Source: Streptomyces eurocidicus
GTDB lineage: Bacteria; Actinomycetota; Actinomycetes; Streptomycetales; Streptomycetaceae
Assembly: GCF_002891295.1 (NCBI RefSeq)
Contig: NZ_LGUI01000003.1
Location: forward strand, 558,001-622,000
DNA length: 64,000 nucleotides
Reading direction: 5' to 3'
Positions 24,048 to 35,007 of this stretch are shown one piece after another; the stretch's first letter is position 1; the number at the start of each line of letters is the position of its first letter. The translations under genes and the position numbers were made by a program. The notes below the pieces were generated by a model that was not told the origin of the DNA, did no database searches, and was given only the letters and a program-made list of their open reading frames with translations.

Positions 24048-25115
24048 ATGAAGGCCCTGGTGCTCTCGGGCGGATCAGGCACCCGTCTGCGTCCGTTCAG
24101 CCATTCCATGCCCAAGCAGCTCATCCCGATCGCCAACAAGCCGGTGCTTGAGCACGTGCTGGAGAACATCAGGGACCTGGGCGTCACCGAGGTCGGGATC
24201 ATCGTCGGCGACTGGGCACCGGAGATCGCCGACGTCGTCGGGGACGGCTCGCGGCTGGGCATACGCGTCACCTACATACCCCAGGAGGCGCCCCTGGGCC
24301 TGGCCCACTGCGTCACGCTGGCCAGGCCCTTCCTCGGCGACGACGACTTCGTGATGTACCTCGGGGACAACATGCTCCCCGAGGGCGTCCGGGAGGTCGC
24401 CGAGTCCTTCCGCACCCGGCAGCCCGCCGCCGAGGTCGTCGTCCACCGGGTCCCGGACCCGCGGGCGTTCGGCGTCGCGGAGCTCGGCCCCGACGGCACG
24501 GTCGAGCGGCTGGTCGAGAAGCCCCGCGAGCCCCGCAGCGACCTCGCGCTGATCGGCGTCTACTTCTTCACCCCGGCCATCCACGAGGCCGTCGCCGCCA
24601 TCGAGCCGAGCGCCCGCGGCGAACTGGAGATCACCGACGCGATCCAGTGGCTGGTCACCCGGGGCGCCGAGGTACGGGCCACCGAGTACCGCGGCTACTG
24701 GAAGGACACCGGCCAGGCCGGCGACGTCCTGGAGTGCAACCAGACGCTGCTGGCCGGGCTGACCCCCGGGGTCCTCGGCAGCGTCGACGACGCCAGCCTG
24801 CTCGACGGCCGGGTGCGGATCGAGCCCGGCGCCCGGGTCACCCGCTCACGGATCGACGGCCCGGCCGTCATCGGGGCCGGCACCGTGATCGAGGACTGCC
24901 ACATCGGCCCCGACACCTCCATCGGCGCCGGCTGCGTCCTGCGCAACACCCGGGTCCGCGACTCCATCGTCATGGACGGCGCCGAGATCTCCGGCGTCCC
25001 CGGCCTGCGCTACTCCCTCATCGGCCGGAACGCCGTCGTCGGCACCGGCCCGACCGGCGACGCCTGCCACAGCCTGGTCGTCGGCGACCACACCCGCATC
25101 GAGGTGGCGGCATGA
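24048..25115 (+). CDS. rmlA: Glucose-1-phosphate thymidylyltransferase (long RmlA type)
   Basis: A 355-residue nucleotidyltransferase making dTDP-glucose, the entry step of the deoxysugar branch. The N domain has LSGGSGTRLRPFSHSMPKQLIPIANKPV (nucleotide-binding G-x-G-T-R-L and Lys), MYLGDNML and VEKP. The C-terminal ~110 residues form a left-handed beta-helix of hexad repeats (VIGAGTVIEDCHIGPDTSIGAG), as in the antibiotic-cluster long forms (StrD/DesIII). ATG 24048 has AAGGAG seven bases upstream. The stop overlaps the next start (ATGA). Confidence 0.95.
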   Translation: MKALVLSGGSGTRLRPFSHSMPKQLIPIANKPVLEHVLENIRDLGVTEVGIIVGDWAPEIADVVGDGSRLGIRVTYIPQEAPLGLAHCVTLARPFLGDDDFVMYLGDNMLPEGVREVAESFRTRQPAAEVVVHRVPDPRAFGVAELGPDGTVERLVEKPREPRSDLALIGVYFFTPAIHEAVAAIEPSARGELEITDAIQWLVTRGAEVRATEYRGYWKDTGQAGDVLECNQTLLAGLTPGVLGSVDDASLLDGRVRIEPGARVTRSRIDGPAVIGAGTVIEDCHIGPDTSIGAGCVLRNTRVRDSIVMDGAEISGVPGLRYSLIGRNAVVGTGPTGDACHSLVVGDHTRIEVAA

Positions 25116-26122
25116 GACTCCTGGTCACCGGTGGCGCCGGCTTCATCGGCTCGCACTTCGTCCGCACCCTCCTCGACGGCGGCTACCCCGGCCACGAGAG
25201 CACCCGGGTCACCGTCCTGGACAAGCTCACCTACGCGGGCAACCGCGCCAACCTCCCGGCCGTGCACCCCCGGCTCGACTTCGTCCGGGGCGACATCTGC
25301 GACGCCGCGCTCCTCCGCGAGCTGCTGCCCGGCCACGACGCGGTCGTCCACTTCGCCGCCGAGTCGCACGTCGACCGGTCCGTGGCCGACGCCGCCGAGT
25401 TCGTCCGCACCAACGTGGGCGGCACCCAGACCCTCCTCGACGCCTGCCTCGCCACCGGCACCGACCGGGTCGTGCACGTCTCCACCGACGAGGTGTACGG
25501 GTCCATCGCCGAGGGCGCGTGGACCGAGGAGTGGCCGCTGCTGCCCAACTCCCCGTACGCCGCCTCCAAGGCGTCGTCCGACCTGATCGCCCGCTCCTAC
25601 TGGCGGACCCACGGGCTCGATGTGTCGATCACCCGCTGCTCCAACAACTACGGGCCGTACCAGCACCCCGAGAAGCTGATACCCCTCTTCGTCACCAACC
25701 TCCTGGAGGGCCTGCCCGTCCCGCTCTACGGCGACGGGCGCAACGTCCGCGAGTGGCTGCACGTCGACGACCACTGCCGGGCGATCGAGCTGGTCCTCAC
25801 CAAGGGCCGCGCCGGCGAGGTCTACAACGTCGGCGGCGGCAACGAGCAGACCAACCTGGACATCACCGAGCGGCTGCTCGGCCTGTGCGGCGCCGACGCC
25901 TCGATGGTCCGCCGGGTCGCCGACCGCAAGGGCCACGACCTGCGCTACGCCCTCGACGAGACCAAGATCCGCGAACACCTCGGATACGCCCCCCGGATCT
26001 CCTTCGAGCGGGGCCTCGCCGACACCGTCGACTGGTACCGCGCCAACCCGGGCTGGTGGCGGCCCGTGAAGCACACCGCCGACCGCACCGACCGACAGAG
26101 CCGAGAGGGGATCGCGTCATGA
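25112..26122 (+). CDS. rmlB: dTDP-glucose 4,6-dehydratase
   Basis: A 336-residue extended SDR. It has GGAGFIGSHF (NAD-binding), FAAESHVDRSV, catalytic STDEVYG (Thr-Asp-Glu) and YAASK, plus NNYGPYQHPEKLIP. It converts dTDP-glucose to dTDP-4-keto-6-deoxyglucose, the common intermediate for all later steps. The start ATG 25112 overlaps the rmlA stop and its own stop overlaps the 3-dehydrase start, so the set is translationally coupled. Longer upstream in-frame extension is antisense-like shadow and rejected. Confidence 0.96.
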   Translation: MRLLVTGGAGFIGSHFVRTLLDGGYPGHESTRVTVLDKLTYAGNRANLPAVHPRLDFVRGDICDAALLRELLPGHDAVVHFAAESHVDRSVADAAEFVRTNVGGTQTLLDACLATGTDRVVHVSTDEVYGSIAEGAWTEEWPLLPNSPYAASKASSDLIARSYWRTHGLDVSITRCSNNYGPYQHPEKLIPLFVTNLLEGLPVPLYGDGRNVREWLHVDDHCRAIELVLTKGRAGEVYNVGGGNEQTNLDITERLLGLCGADASMVRRVADRKGHDLRYALDETKIREHLGYAPRISFERGLADTVDWYRANPGWWRPVKHTADRTDRQSREGIAS

Positions 26123-27423
26123 ACGTCCACAAGGGACTGATTCTCGACGAGACCAAGAAGTTCCACCTGGACGTCCAGGACGACGGGCCCTTCGTCCCCG
26201 GCACCACCGAGATCTGGCCCGCCGGCGCGGTGCTCGACGAGGCGGACCGCCTGGCGATCGTCGAGGCCGCCCTGGAGATGCGGATCGCCGCCGGCCCCAG
26301 CTCCCGGAAGTTCGAGTCCCGGTTCGCCCGCAAGCTGGGCCTGCGCAAGGCCCACCTCACCAACTCCGGTTCCTCCGCGAACCTGCTGGCGATGACGGCG
26401 TTCACCTCGCACACCCTGGAGGACCGCCGGCTGCGCCCCGGCGATGAGGTGATCACCGTCGCGGCGGGCTTCCCGACCACGGTCAACCCGATCATCCAGA
26501 ACGGGCTCGTCCCCGTCTTCGTCGACGTCGAGCTCGGCACGTACAACACCACGGCCGCCCGCGTCGCCGCCGCGATCGGCCCCCGCACCCGGGCCATCAT
26601 GATCGCGCACGCGCTCGGCAACCCCTTCGAGGTCGCCGAGATCGCCCAGCTGGCCGAGGACCACGACCTGTTCCTCATCGAGGACAACTGCGACGCGGTC
26701 GGCTCCACCTACGACGGGAAGCTCACCGGCACCTTCGGCGACATCGCGACCGTCAGCTTCTACCCCGCGCACCACCTCACCATGGGCGAGGGCGGCTGTG
26801 TGCTGACCTCGAACCTGGCACTGGCGCGGATCATGGAGTCACTGCGCGACTGGGGCCGCGACTGCTGGTGCGAGCCGGGCGAGACCAACAAGTGCCTCAA
26901 GCGGTTCAAGTACCAGATGGGCACGCTGCCCGAGGGCTACGACCACAAGTACATCTTCTCGCACGTCGGTTACAACCTGAAGGCCACCGACATCCAGGCC
27001 GCCCTCGGCCTCACCCAGCTCGACAAGCTGGACGCCTTCTGCGACGCCCGCCGCCACAACTGGCGCCGGCTGCGCGAGGGCCTGGAGGGCGTACCGCACC
27101 TGCTGCTGCCGGAGGCGACGCCGCGCAGCGACCCGAGCTGGTTCGGGTTCGCGCTCACCGTCGACCCCGACGCACCGTTCAAGCGGGCCGAGCTGGTGGA
27201 CTTCCTGGAGGACCGGAAGATCGGCACACGGCGGCTGTTCGCGGGCAACCTCACCCGCCACCCGGCCTACGTCGACACCCCGCACCGGGTCGTCGGCGAC
27301 CTCACCAACAGCGACATCGTCACCGAGCAGACCTTCTGGGTCGGGGTCTACCCGGCGCTCGACGACGAGAAGCTCGACTACGTCGTCTCCAGCGTGAAGG
27401 AGTTCGTGGGGGCCCGCACATGA
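26119..27423 (+). CDS. NDP-4-keto-6-deoxyhexose 3-dehydrase (PLP, SpnQ/UrdQ/RfbH type)
   Basis: A 434-residue fold-type I PLP protein. In the SFYPAHHLTMGEGG loop the PLP-binding Lys of aminotransferases is replaced by His218, the hallmark of E1-type 3-dehydrases, which remove the C3 hydroxyl by radical chemistry. A Cys-rich stretch (RDCWCEPGETNKC, about 251-263) may hold the [2Fe-2S] cluster seen in E1. It needs two electrons from a reductase or ferredoxin, and no E3-type reductase is present in the island. SpnQ and UrdQ make 2,3,6-trideoxy sugars, consistent with the neighbouring 2,3-dehydratase and 3-ketoreductase. Confidence 0.94.
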   Translation: MNVHKGLILDETKKFHLDVQDDGPFVPGTTEIWPAGAVLDEADRLAIVEAALEMRIAAGPSSRKFESRFARKLGLRKAHLTNSGSSANLLAMTAFTSHTLEDRRLRPGDEVITVAAGFPTTVNPIIQNGLVPVFVDVELGTYNTTAARVAAAIGPRTRAIMIAHALGNPFEVAEIAQLAEDHDLFLIEDNCDAVGSTYDGKLTGTFGDIATVSFYPAHHLTMGEGGCVLTSNLALARIMESLRDWGRDCWCEPGETNKCLKRFKYQMGTLPEGYDHKYIFSHVGYNLKATDIQAALGLTQLDKLDAFCDARRHNWRRLREGLEGVPHLLLPEATPRSDPSWFGFALTVDPDAPFKRAELVDFLEDRKIGTRRLFAGNLTRHPAYVDTPHRVVGDLTNSDIVTEQTFWVGVYPALDDEKLDYVVSSVKEFVGART

Positions 27424-28817
27424 TCACCTACGCCGAGTCCGCGCCCCGCAGCGCGGAGCCGGCGCTCAAGCCCCCGTACGACGCCGACCTGCCGTACCGC
27501 GTCGCCCGCTCGGCCGCCGCCACCGAGGGCGCGGTCATGCGCACCGCCGACGTCGCGGACTGGCTGGACGAGCGCCGCGCGGCCCACCGGTTCGAGGTGG
27601 AGCGGATCCCCCTCGCCGAGCTCGACGGCTGGTCCTTCGACGGGGCCACGGGGAACCTCGGGCACCGCAGCGGCCGGTTCTTCACCGTCGAGGGCCTCCG
27701 GGTCACCACCTCCGGCGGGCCCCGGTGGCACCAGCCCATCATCAAGCAGCCCGAGGTCGGCATCCTCGGCATCCTCGTCAAGGACTTCGGCGGCGTCCCG
27801 CACTTCCTGATGCAGGCCAAGATGGAGCCCGGCAACCGCAACCTGCTCCAGCTCTCCCCGACCGTCCAGGCCACCCGGAGCAACTACACCAAGGCCCACA
27901 AGGGCGCGGACGTGAAGTACATCGAGTACTTCACCGAGCCGGGCCGCGGCCGGGTGCTCGCCGACTCGCTCCAGTCCGAGCACGGCTCCTGGTTCCTGCG
28001 GAAGAGCAACCGCAACATGCTGGTCGAGGCCACCGGCGACGTCCCCGTGCACGACGACTTCGTCTGGCTCACCCTCGGCCAGATCGGCACGCTGCTGCGC
28101 CGGGACAACGTCGTGAACATGGACGCCCGCACCGTCCTGTCCTGCGCCCCGCTGCCCGACGGCGACGGCCTCGCCCTGCACTCGGACACCGAGCTGCTGT
28201 CCTGGTTCACCACCGAGCGCTCCCGCCACGACGTGCACGCCGAGCGGGTCCCCCTCGGCGGCCTGCCCGGCTGGGTGCGCGGCGAGTGGTCGATCGAGCG
28301 GGCGGACGGCCGCTACTTCGGCGTCGTCGGCGTCGGCGTACGGGCGGGCAGCCGCGAGGTCGCCCGCTGGACACAGCCCCTGTTCGAGCCCAAGGGCCTC
28401 GGCGTCACGGCCTTCCTCACCCGCCGGATCGGCGGCGTGCCGCACCTGCTGGCGCACGCCCGGGTCGAGGGCGGCTTCGCGGACACCGTGGAGCTCGGCC
28501 CGACCGTCCAGTACACGCCCGGCAACTACGCGCACCTGACCGGCCCGGACCGCCCGCCCTTCCTCGACCTGGTGCTCGGCGCCGACCCCCGGCGCGTCCG
28601 CTACGACACGGTCCACTCGGAGGAGGGCGGCCGCTTCCTGAACGCGGAGAGCCGCTATCTGTTCGTCGAGGCCGACGAGGTGCCCCTCGACCCGCCGCCC
28701 GGCTACGTCTGGGCCACCCCCCGGCAGCTCACCCGGCTGCTGCGGCACAACCACTACCTGAACGTGCAGGCCCGCACCCTGCTGTCCTGCCTGACCGCCG
28801 GGGCGGTAGCACTCTGA
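27420..28817 (+). CDS. NDP-hexose 2,3-dehydratase
   Basis: A 465-residue protein of two homologous halves (about 40-240 and 260-462), each with a WHQPI/WTQPL, GGVPHFLMQAKMEPGN / GGVPHLLAHARVEGG and TVQ(A/Y)T core, as in TylX3/UrdS/SpnO. It removes the C2 hydroxyl of dTDP-4-keto-6-deoxyglucose to give an unstable 3,4-diketo-2,6-dideoxy sugar, which is taken over by the 3-ketoreductase encoded next. Start overlaps the previous stop (ATGA) and stop overlaps the next start (TGATG). Confidence 0.94.
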   Translation: MITYAESAPRSAEPALKPPYDADLPYRVARSAAATEGAVMRTADVADWLDERRAAHRFEVERIPLAELDGWSFDGATGNLGHRSGRFFTVEGLRVTTSGGPRWHQPIIKQPEVGILGILVKDFGGVPHFLMQAKMEPGNRNLLQLSPTVQATRSNYTKAHKGADVKYIEYFTEPGRGRVLADSLQSEHGSWFLRKSNRNMLVEATGDVPVHDDFVWLTLGQIGTLLRRDNVVNMDARTVLSCAPLPDGDGLALHSDTELLSWFTTERSRHDVHAERVPLGGLPGWVRGEWSIERADGRYFGVVGVGVRAGSREVARWTQPLFEPKGLGVTAFLTRRIGGVPHLLAHARVEGGFADTVELGPTVQYTPGNYAHLTGPDRPPFLDLVLGADPRRVRYDTVHSEEGGRFLNAESRYLFVEADEVPLDPPPGYVWATPRQLTRLLRHNHYLNVQARTLLSCLTAGAVAL

Positions 28818-29857
28818 TGGCGCCCCTCACGACCGGGCACGAGCCCGGGACCGGCCGGACGGACCCCGTGCGCATCGGGGTCCTCGGCTGCGCCGACATC
28901 GCGCGCCGCCGCATGCTGCCCGCCATGACGGCCTCCCCCGACGTGGAGGTCGTCGCGGTCGCCGGCCGCGACCACGCCAAGGCCGGGGTCACGGCCGCCG
29001 AGTTCGGCTGCCGCGCCACGCACGGCTACGAGGCGCTGCTGGCCGACCCGGACGTCGAGGCCGTGTACGTACCGCTCCCGGCGGCCCTGCACGCCGTCTG
29101 GGTGGAGGAGGCCCTGCGCGCCGGCAAGCACGTCCTCGCGGAGAAGCCGCTCACCACGGACCTCGCCCGCACGGAACACCTCGTCGGCCTGGCCCGGGAG
29201 ACCGGGCGGGTGCTGCGGGAGAACGTGATGTTCGTCCACCACCCGCAGCACGCGACCGTGCGCCGGCTGGTCCTGGAGGGCGCGATCGGCGAACCCCGCG
29301 TCTTCCAGGCCGCCTTCGCCGTCCCCCGCCTGCCGGAACACGACATCCGCTACCGGCCCGAGCTCGGCGGCGGCGCCCTCTGGGACACCGGCGTCTACCC
29401 CGTCCGCGCGGCCCTGCACTTCCTGGGCGCCGGGCTGGAGGTCGAGGGCGCCGTGCTCGTCCACGGCCCCGGCCGCGCCGTGGACACCTCCGGCACGGCG
29501 CTGCTGCGCTCGCCGGACGGGGTCGCCGCGCACCTGACCTTCGGCCTCGACCACGCCTACCGCTCCTCGTACGAGATCTGGGGCAGCGAGGGCCGCATCT
29601 CGGTCGACCGGGCCTTCACCCCGCCCGCCGACCACGTGCCGCACGTCCGGGTCGAGCGCCGCTCCGGCACCGAGGAGCTCCGGCTCCCGCCGGCCGACCA
29701 GGTGCTGCGCGCCGTGACGGCGTTCGCGGCGGCCGTACGGACCGGCGGCGCGCCCGACCTCGCGTCCGTGCACCAGGCCGGCCTGCTGGACGACGTACGC
29801 CGGAGGGCTTCGGCCCCGCTGGCGTGGAGCGGCGACACCCGGTTGCGCGCCGGCTGA
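28817..29857 (+). CDS. NDP-hexose 3-ketoreductase (Gfo/Idh/MocA family)
   Basis: A 346-residue oxidoreductase with Rossmann GVLGCADIARRRMLPA, the family EKP motif (109-111, LAEKPLT) and a GGGALWDTGVYPV C-domain stretch. In TylC1/UrdT/SpnN-type pathways it reduces the 3-keto group left by the 2,3-dehydratase, fixing C3 stereochemistry of dTDP-4-keto-2,6-dideoxyglucose. ATG 28817 shares its A with the previous TGA. The equatorial or axial outcome cannot be judged from sequence; because a 3-dehydrase follows, it is probably lost anyway. Confidence 0.92.
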   Translation: MAPLTTGHEPGTGRTDPVRIGVLGCADIARRRMLPAMTASPDVEVVAVAGRDHAKAGVTAAEFGCRATHGYEALLADPDVEAVYVPLPAALHAVWVEEALRAGKHVLAEKPLTTDLARTEHLVGLARETGRVLRENVMFVHHPQHATVRRLVLEGAIGEPRVFQAAFAVPRLPEHDIRYRPELGGGALWDTGVYPVRAALHFLGAGLEVEGAVLVHGPGRAVDTSGTALLRSPDGVAAHLTFGLDHAYRSSYEIWGSEGRISVDRAFTPPADHVPHVRVERRSGTEELRLPPADQVLRAVTAFAAAVRTGGAPDLASVHQAGLLDDVRRRASAPLAWSGDTRLRAG

Positions 29858-29924
29858 CGCGCGGCGGGCCCCGCCCGCGTCCCGTGAACTCCCGCAGCTG
29901 TGACGATCTTGGAGATGTTTCCCT

Positions 29925-31818
<1,894 letters not shown>

Positions 31819-31829
<11 letters not shown>

Positions 31830-32901
31830 AGCCCTGCCCCTGGTACCGCGCGGCACGCTCCCGCTGACGGCGAAGGACTTCAAGTCGGACCAGGAGGTGC
31901 GCTGGTGTCCCGGCTGCGGTGACTACGCCATCCTCGCCGCCGTCCAAGGCTTCATGCCCGAACTCGGCCTCGCCAAAGAGAACATCGTCTTCATCTCCGG
32001 CATCGGCTGCTCCTCCCGCTTCCCCTACTACATGAACACCTACGGGATGCACTCCATCCACGGACGCGCACCCGCCATCGCCACCGGACTCGCCTCCTCC
32101 CGCCAAGACCTCTCCGTCTGGGTCGTCACCGGCGACGGCGACGCCCTCTCCATCGGCGGCAACCACCTCATCCACGCCCTCCGCCGCAACGTCAACCTCA
32201 AAATCCTCCTCTTCAACAACCGCATCTACGGCCTCACCAAAGGCCAGTACTCCCCCACCTCCGAAGTCGGCAAGATCACCAAATCCACACCCATGGGCTC
32301 CCTCGACGCACCCTTCAACCCCGTCTCCCTGGCCATCGGCGCCGAAGCCTCCTTCGTCGCACGCACCGTCGACTCCGACCGCAAACACCTCACCGAGGTC
32401 CTGCGCCAGGCCGCCGAACACCCCGGCACCGCCCTCGTCGAGATCTACCAGAACTGCAACATCTTCAACGACGGCGCCTTCGAAGCCCTCAAAGACAAAG
32501 ACCAGGCACAAGAAGCCGTCATCCGCCTCGAACACGGACACCCCATCCGCTTCGGTGCCGACGGGGAGAAGGGCGTCATCCGGAATCCGCTGACCGGCGA
32601 CCTGGAGGTCGTCGCCGTCACCGAGGAGAACCAGGACCGGATCCTGGTCCACGACGCCCACACCCCGTCCCCCACCACCGCCTTCGCCCTCTCCCGCCTC
32701 GCCGACCCCGACACCCTCCACCACACCCCCATCGGCGTCTTCCGCAGCACCGAACGCCCCGTCTACGACACCCTCATGTCCGACCAACTCGAAACAGCAG
32801 TCGAACAAAAGGGCAAGGGCGACCTCACCACACTCCTCACCGGCAACGACACCTGGACGGTGGAGGAGCAGGAGAGGCGGGTGCGCGGTGCGGATCACTG
32901 A
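31819..32901 (+). CDS. korB: 2-oxoacid:ferredoxin oxidoreductase, beta subunit
   Basis: A 360-residue TPP-binding subunit. Cluster/TPP motifs: CPGCGDYAI, SGIGCSSRFPYY and the TPP signature GDGDALSIGG ... NN (LLFNNRIYGLTKGQYSPTS). It overlaps korA by 11 bp, with GGAGG seven bases before ATG 31819. Codon use is mosaic: about 31920-32550 and 32660-32810 use CTC, CAA, AAA and GAA far more than the flanks or neighbours, which prefer CTG, CAG, AAG and GAG. Recombination with a second korB copy or recent transfer would explain this. It forms a heterodimer or heterotetramer with KorA. Confidence 0.94.
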
Positions 32902-33478
32902 GCTGGAGATCCCGGGGGCATTCGTCGTCGCGCCCGATCGGATCAGGGACGAGCGGGGCTCTTTCCACGAGGCGCTGCGGACGGAGGAGTTCGCCCGCGA
33001 GACCGGCCGGTCGTTCACTCCGGCGCAGATCAACTACTCGGTCTCGCGGCGCAACACCCTGCGCGGCGTCCACAGCGTCACCACGCCGCCCGGCCAGGCG
33101 AAGTTCGTGACCTGTGTGCGGGGCGCGCTGCGGGACTTCGTGGTCGACCTGCGCGTGGGTTCCCCGACGTTCGGGCTCAGTGTGAGCAATCTGCTGGACA
33201 CGGAGACGAACCTGTCCGTGTACGTGCCCGAGGGCGTGGGCCACGGCTTCCTGTCCCTGACGGACGACGCGTGCATCTCGTACGTCCTCTCCACCGCCCA
33301 TGTGCCCGGGACGCAGATCGACATCGATCCGCTGGACCCGGACCTCGCGATCCCGTGGGGGTTCACGGAACCGCCGCTGATGTCGGAGAAGGACGCGGGG
33401 GCGCCGTCGCTGGCGGCCACGGCGGCCGCCGGGCTGCTGACGCCCTGGTCGGAGCACGAGAAGGCGGGGCGGGCATGA
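32888..33478 (+). CDS. dTDP-4-keto-6-deoxyhexose 3,5- or 5-epimerase (RmlC family)
   Basis: A 196-residue cupin of the RmlC group. GTG 32888 overlaps korB by 14 bp. Landmarks: QINYSVSRRNTLRGVHS with catalytic His62, the RGALRDFVVDLR strand, PEGVGHGFLSL, and Tyr132 as acid. In a trideoxy pathway only C5 can be epimerised, converting the D- to the L-series (UrdZ1-like). The presence of this gene therefore argues for an L-sugar such as L-rhodinose. Confidence 0.92.
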   Translation: MRITELEIPGAFVVAPDRIRDERGSFHEALRTEEFARETGRSFTPAQINYSVSRRNTLRGVHSVTTPPGQAKFVTCVRGALRDFVVDLRVGSPTFGLSVSNLLDTETNLSVYVPEGVGHGFLSLTDDACISYVLSTAHVPGTQIDIDPLDPDLAIPWGFTEPPLMSEKDAGAPSLAATAAAGLLTPWSEHEKAGRA

Positions 33479-34404
33479 GAAGGGTCCTGGTACTCGGCGG
33501 TACGGGCTTCCTGGGCGCCCATCTGGTCGGCGCGTTCGCCGCGACGGGCGCCGAGGTCCTCTCGGCCTCGCGCGGCGGCCCGCTGAGCGTCGACCTCACC
33601 GCCGCGAGCCCGGACGAGCTGGCGGCCGTGCTGCGCGACGCCCGCCCGGACGTGGTGGTGAACGCGGCCGGCCGCGCGTGGCAGGCGACCGAGCGGGAGA
33701 TGCGCGAGGCCAACGCCGTGGCCGTGGGGAAGCTGGTCGGGGCGCTGGCCCGGCTGCCGTCCCGGCCCCGCCTGATCCAGTTGGGCAGTGTGCACGAGTA
33801 CGGCCCGGGGACGGTGGGCGCGGGCACCTCCGAGCACGAGGTGCCGGCGCCGGTGACGGCGTACGGGCGGTCCAAGCTCGACGGTTCGCTGGCCGTGCTG
33901 GAGGGCGTGCGGTCGGGCGGGCTGAACGCCGTCGTGCTCCGGCTCGCCAACGTCTGCGGCCCGGGGGCCCCGCGCGGCAGTCTGCTGGGGGCGGTCACGG
34001 CCCAGCTGGCGGGTCACTCGGGCGTGGGGCCGGTGGAACTGCGGCTGGCGCCGCTGCGGGCGCGGCGGGACTTCGTCGACGTACGGGACGTGGCGGCGGC
34101 CGTCGTGGCGGCGGCGGACCTGCCGTATCCGGACGGGGCGAAGCCGGTGGTCAACGTGGGGCGCGGGGTGGCGGTCCCGATGCGGGACCTCGTCGAGCGG
34201 CTGATCGCGCTCAGCGGGGTGCCCGTACGGATCGAGGAGATCCCCGACGCGGGGGCGGCGCGCAACGACGTGGAGTGGCAGCAACTGGACATCTCACGGG
34301 CGCGGTTGCTGCTGGGGTGGCGGCCCCGGTACGGGCTGGACGAGTCGCTGCGGGACCTGCTGGCGTCGGGGACGACGGCGGCGGTGACGGCGGCGATGGC
34401 GTGA
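33475..34404 (+). CDS. NDP-hexose 4-ketoreductase
   Basis: A 309-residue extended SDR with LGGTGFLGAHL (8-14), SVHEYG and catalytic Y130-x3-K134 (YGRSK), of the RmlD/UrdR/UrdZ3 group. It would reduce the 4-keto group in the last step to give the activated sugar: axial reduction of the L-series gives L-rhodinose, equatorial gives L-amicetose. ATG 33475 overlaps the epimerase stop (ATGA). Last gene of the island; the next gene at 34470 is convergent and of a different system. Confidence 0.91.
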   Translation: MRRVLVLGGTGFLGAHLVGAFAATGAEVLSASRGGPLSVDLTAASPDELAAVLRDARPDVVVNAAGRAWQATEREMREANAVAVGKLVGALARLPSRPRLIQLGSVHEYGPGTVGAGTSEHEVPAPVTAYGRSKLDGSLAVLEGVRSGGLNAVVLRLANVCGPGAPRGSLLGAVTAQLAGHSGVGPVELRLAPLRARRDFVDVRDVAAAVVAAADLPYPDGAKPVVNVGRGVAVPMRDLVERLIALSGVPVRIEEIPDAGAARNDVEWQQLDISRARLLLGWRPRYGLDESLRDLLASGTTAAVTAAMA

Positions 34405-34469
34405 CGCCGGGGACGTGACGCGGGGCGGGGCGGGGGCGCGGGTGGCCTCCGCCCGGCCGCGTACGCCGC

Positions 34470-34931
34470 TCAGCCCCAGGTGTGGCCCGCGGGCTCCTCG
34501 ATGGTGGTGTTGATGCGGTTGAAGAAGTTGGTCAGGGCGACCATCAGGATGATCGAGGAGAGCTGCCCCTCGTCGAAGTGGTCGGCGGCCTCGTCCCAGA
34601 CGTCGTCCGGGACGGCCTTGCCGGTGTGGTCGGCGAGGCGGGTGGCGGACTCGGTGAGGGCGAGGGCCGCGCGCTCGGCGTCGGTGAAGAAGGGGGCCTC
34701 GCGCCAGGCGGCGACCATGTGCAGCCGCTCGTCGGTCTCGCCGGCCTTCTTGGCGCTGGCGACGCCGCCGAACACGCACACGGCGCAGCCGTTGATCTGG
34801 CTGGCGCGCAGGTGCACCAGCTCCAGGATCTGCTGGGGGGCGCCGCCCTGGTGAATGGCCTTGAAGAGGGTCTGCACGCCCTTCGTCACGTCGGGCAGGA
34901 CCGCGGCGGGGTTCTTCATACGAGCGTTCAT
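34470..34931 (-). CDS. AhpD-like carboxymuconolactone decarboxylase-family protein (ECF41 target)
   Basis: A 153-residue CMD-fold protein. ATG 34931 is chosen over a Met 14 codons upstream because GAAGAAGGA lies just before it and the ECF41 promoter lies between them. The redox loop reads RASQINGCAVCVFGG: C49 and C52 are kept but the partner His three residues further on is Gly56. Genes of this type are the classic divergent neighbours and targets of ECF41 sigma factors. The substrate is unknown. The protein complements the 4934 paralogue, which has the His but not the Cys. Confidence 0.9.
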   Translation of the reverse strand: MNARMKNPAAVLPDVTKGVQTLFKAIHQGGAPQQILELVHLRASQINGCAVCVFGGVASAKKAGETDERLHMVAAWREAPFFTDAERAALALTESATRLADHTGKAVPDDVWDEAADHFDEGQLSSIILMVALTNFFNRINTTIEEPAGHTWG

Positions 34932-34979
34932 GTCGTCCTTCTTCCGTATTCGCGACCGGTTATCGTCCGTCACTGCACT

Positions 34980-35006
34980 GACGGACGAAGTCGCGAGGAT
35001 GTGACA
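34980..35006 (-). promoter_or_regulatory. ECF41-type promoter
   Basis: On the minus strand TGTCACA (35006-35000) is followed after 16 bases by CGTC (34983-34980). From memory this matches the conserved ECF41 target motif. Transcription would start near 34974, about 43 bases before ATG 34931. The -35 element begins just before the sigma gene's own start codon. Confidence 0.8.
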
Positions 35007-35007
35007 C

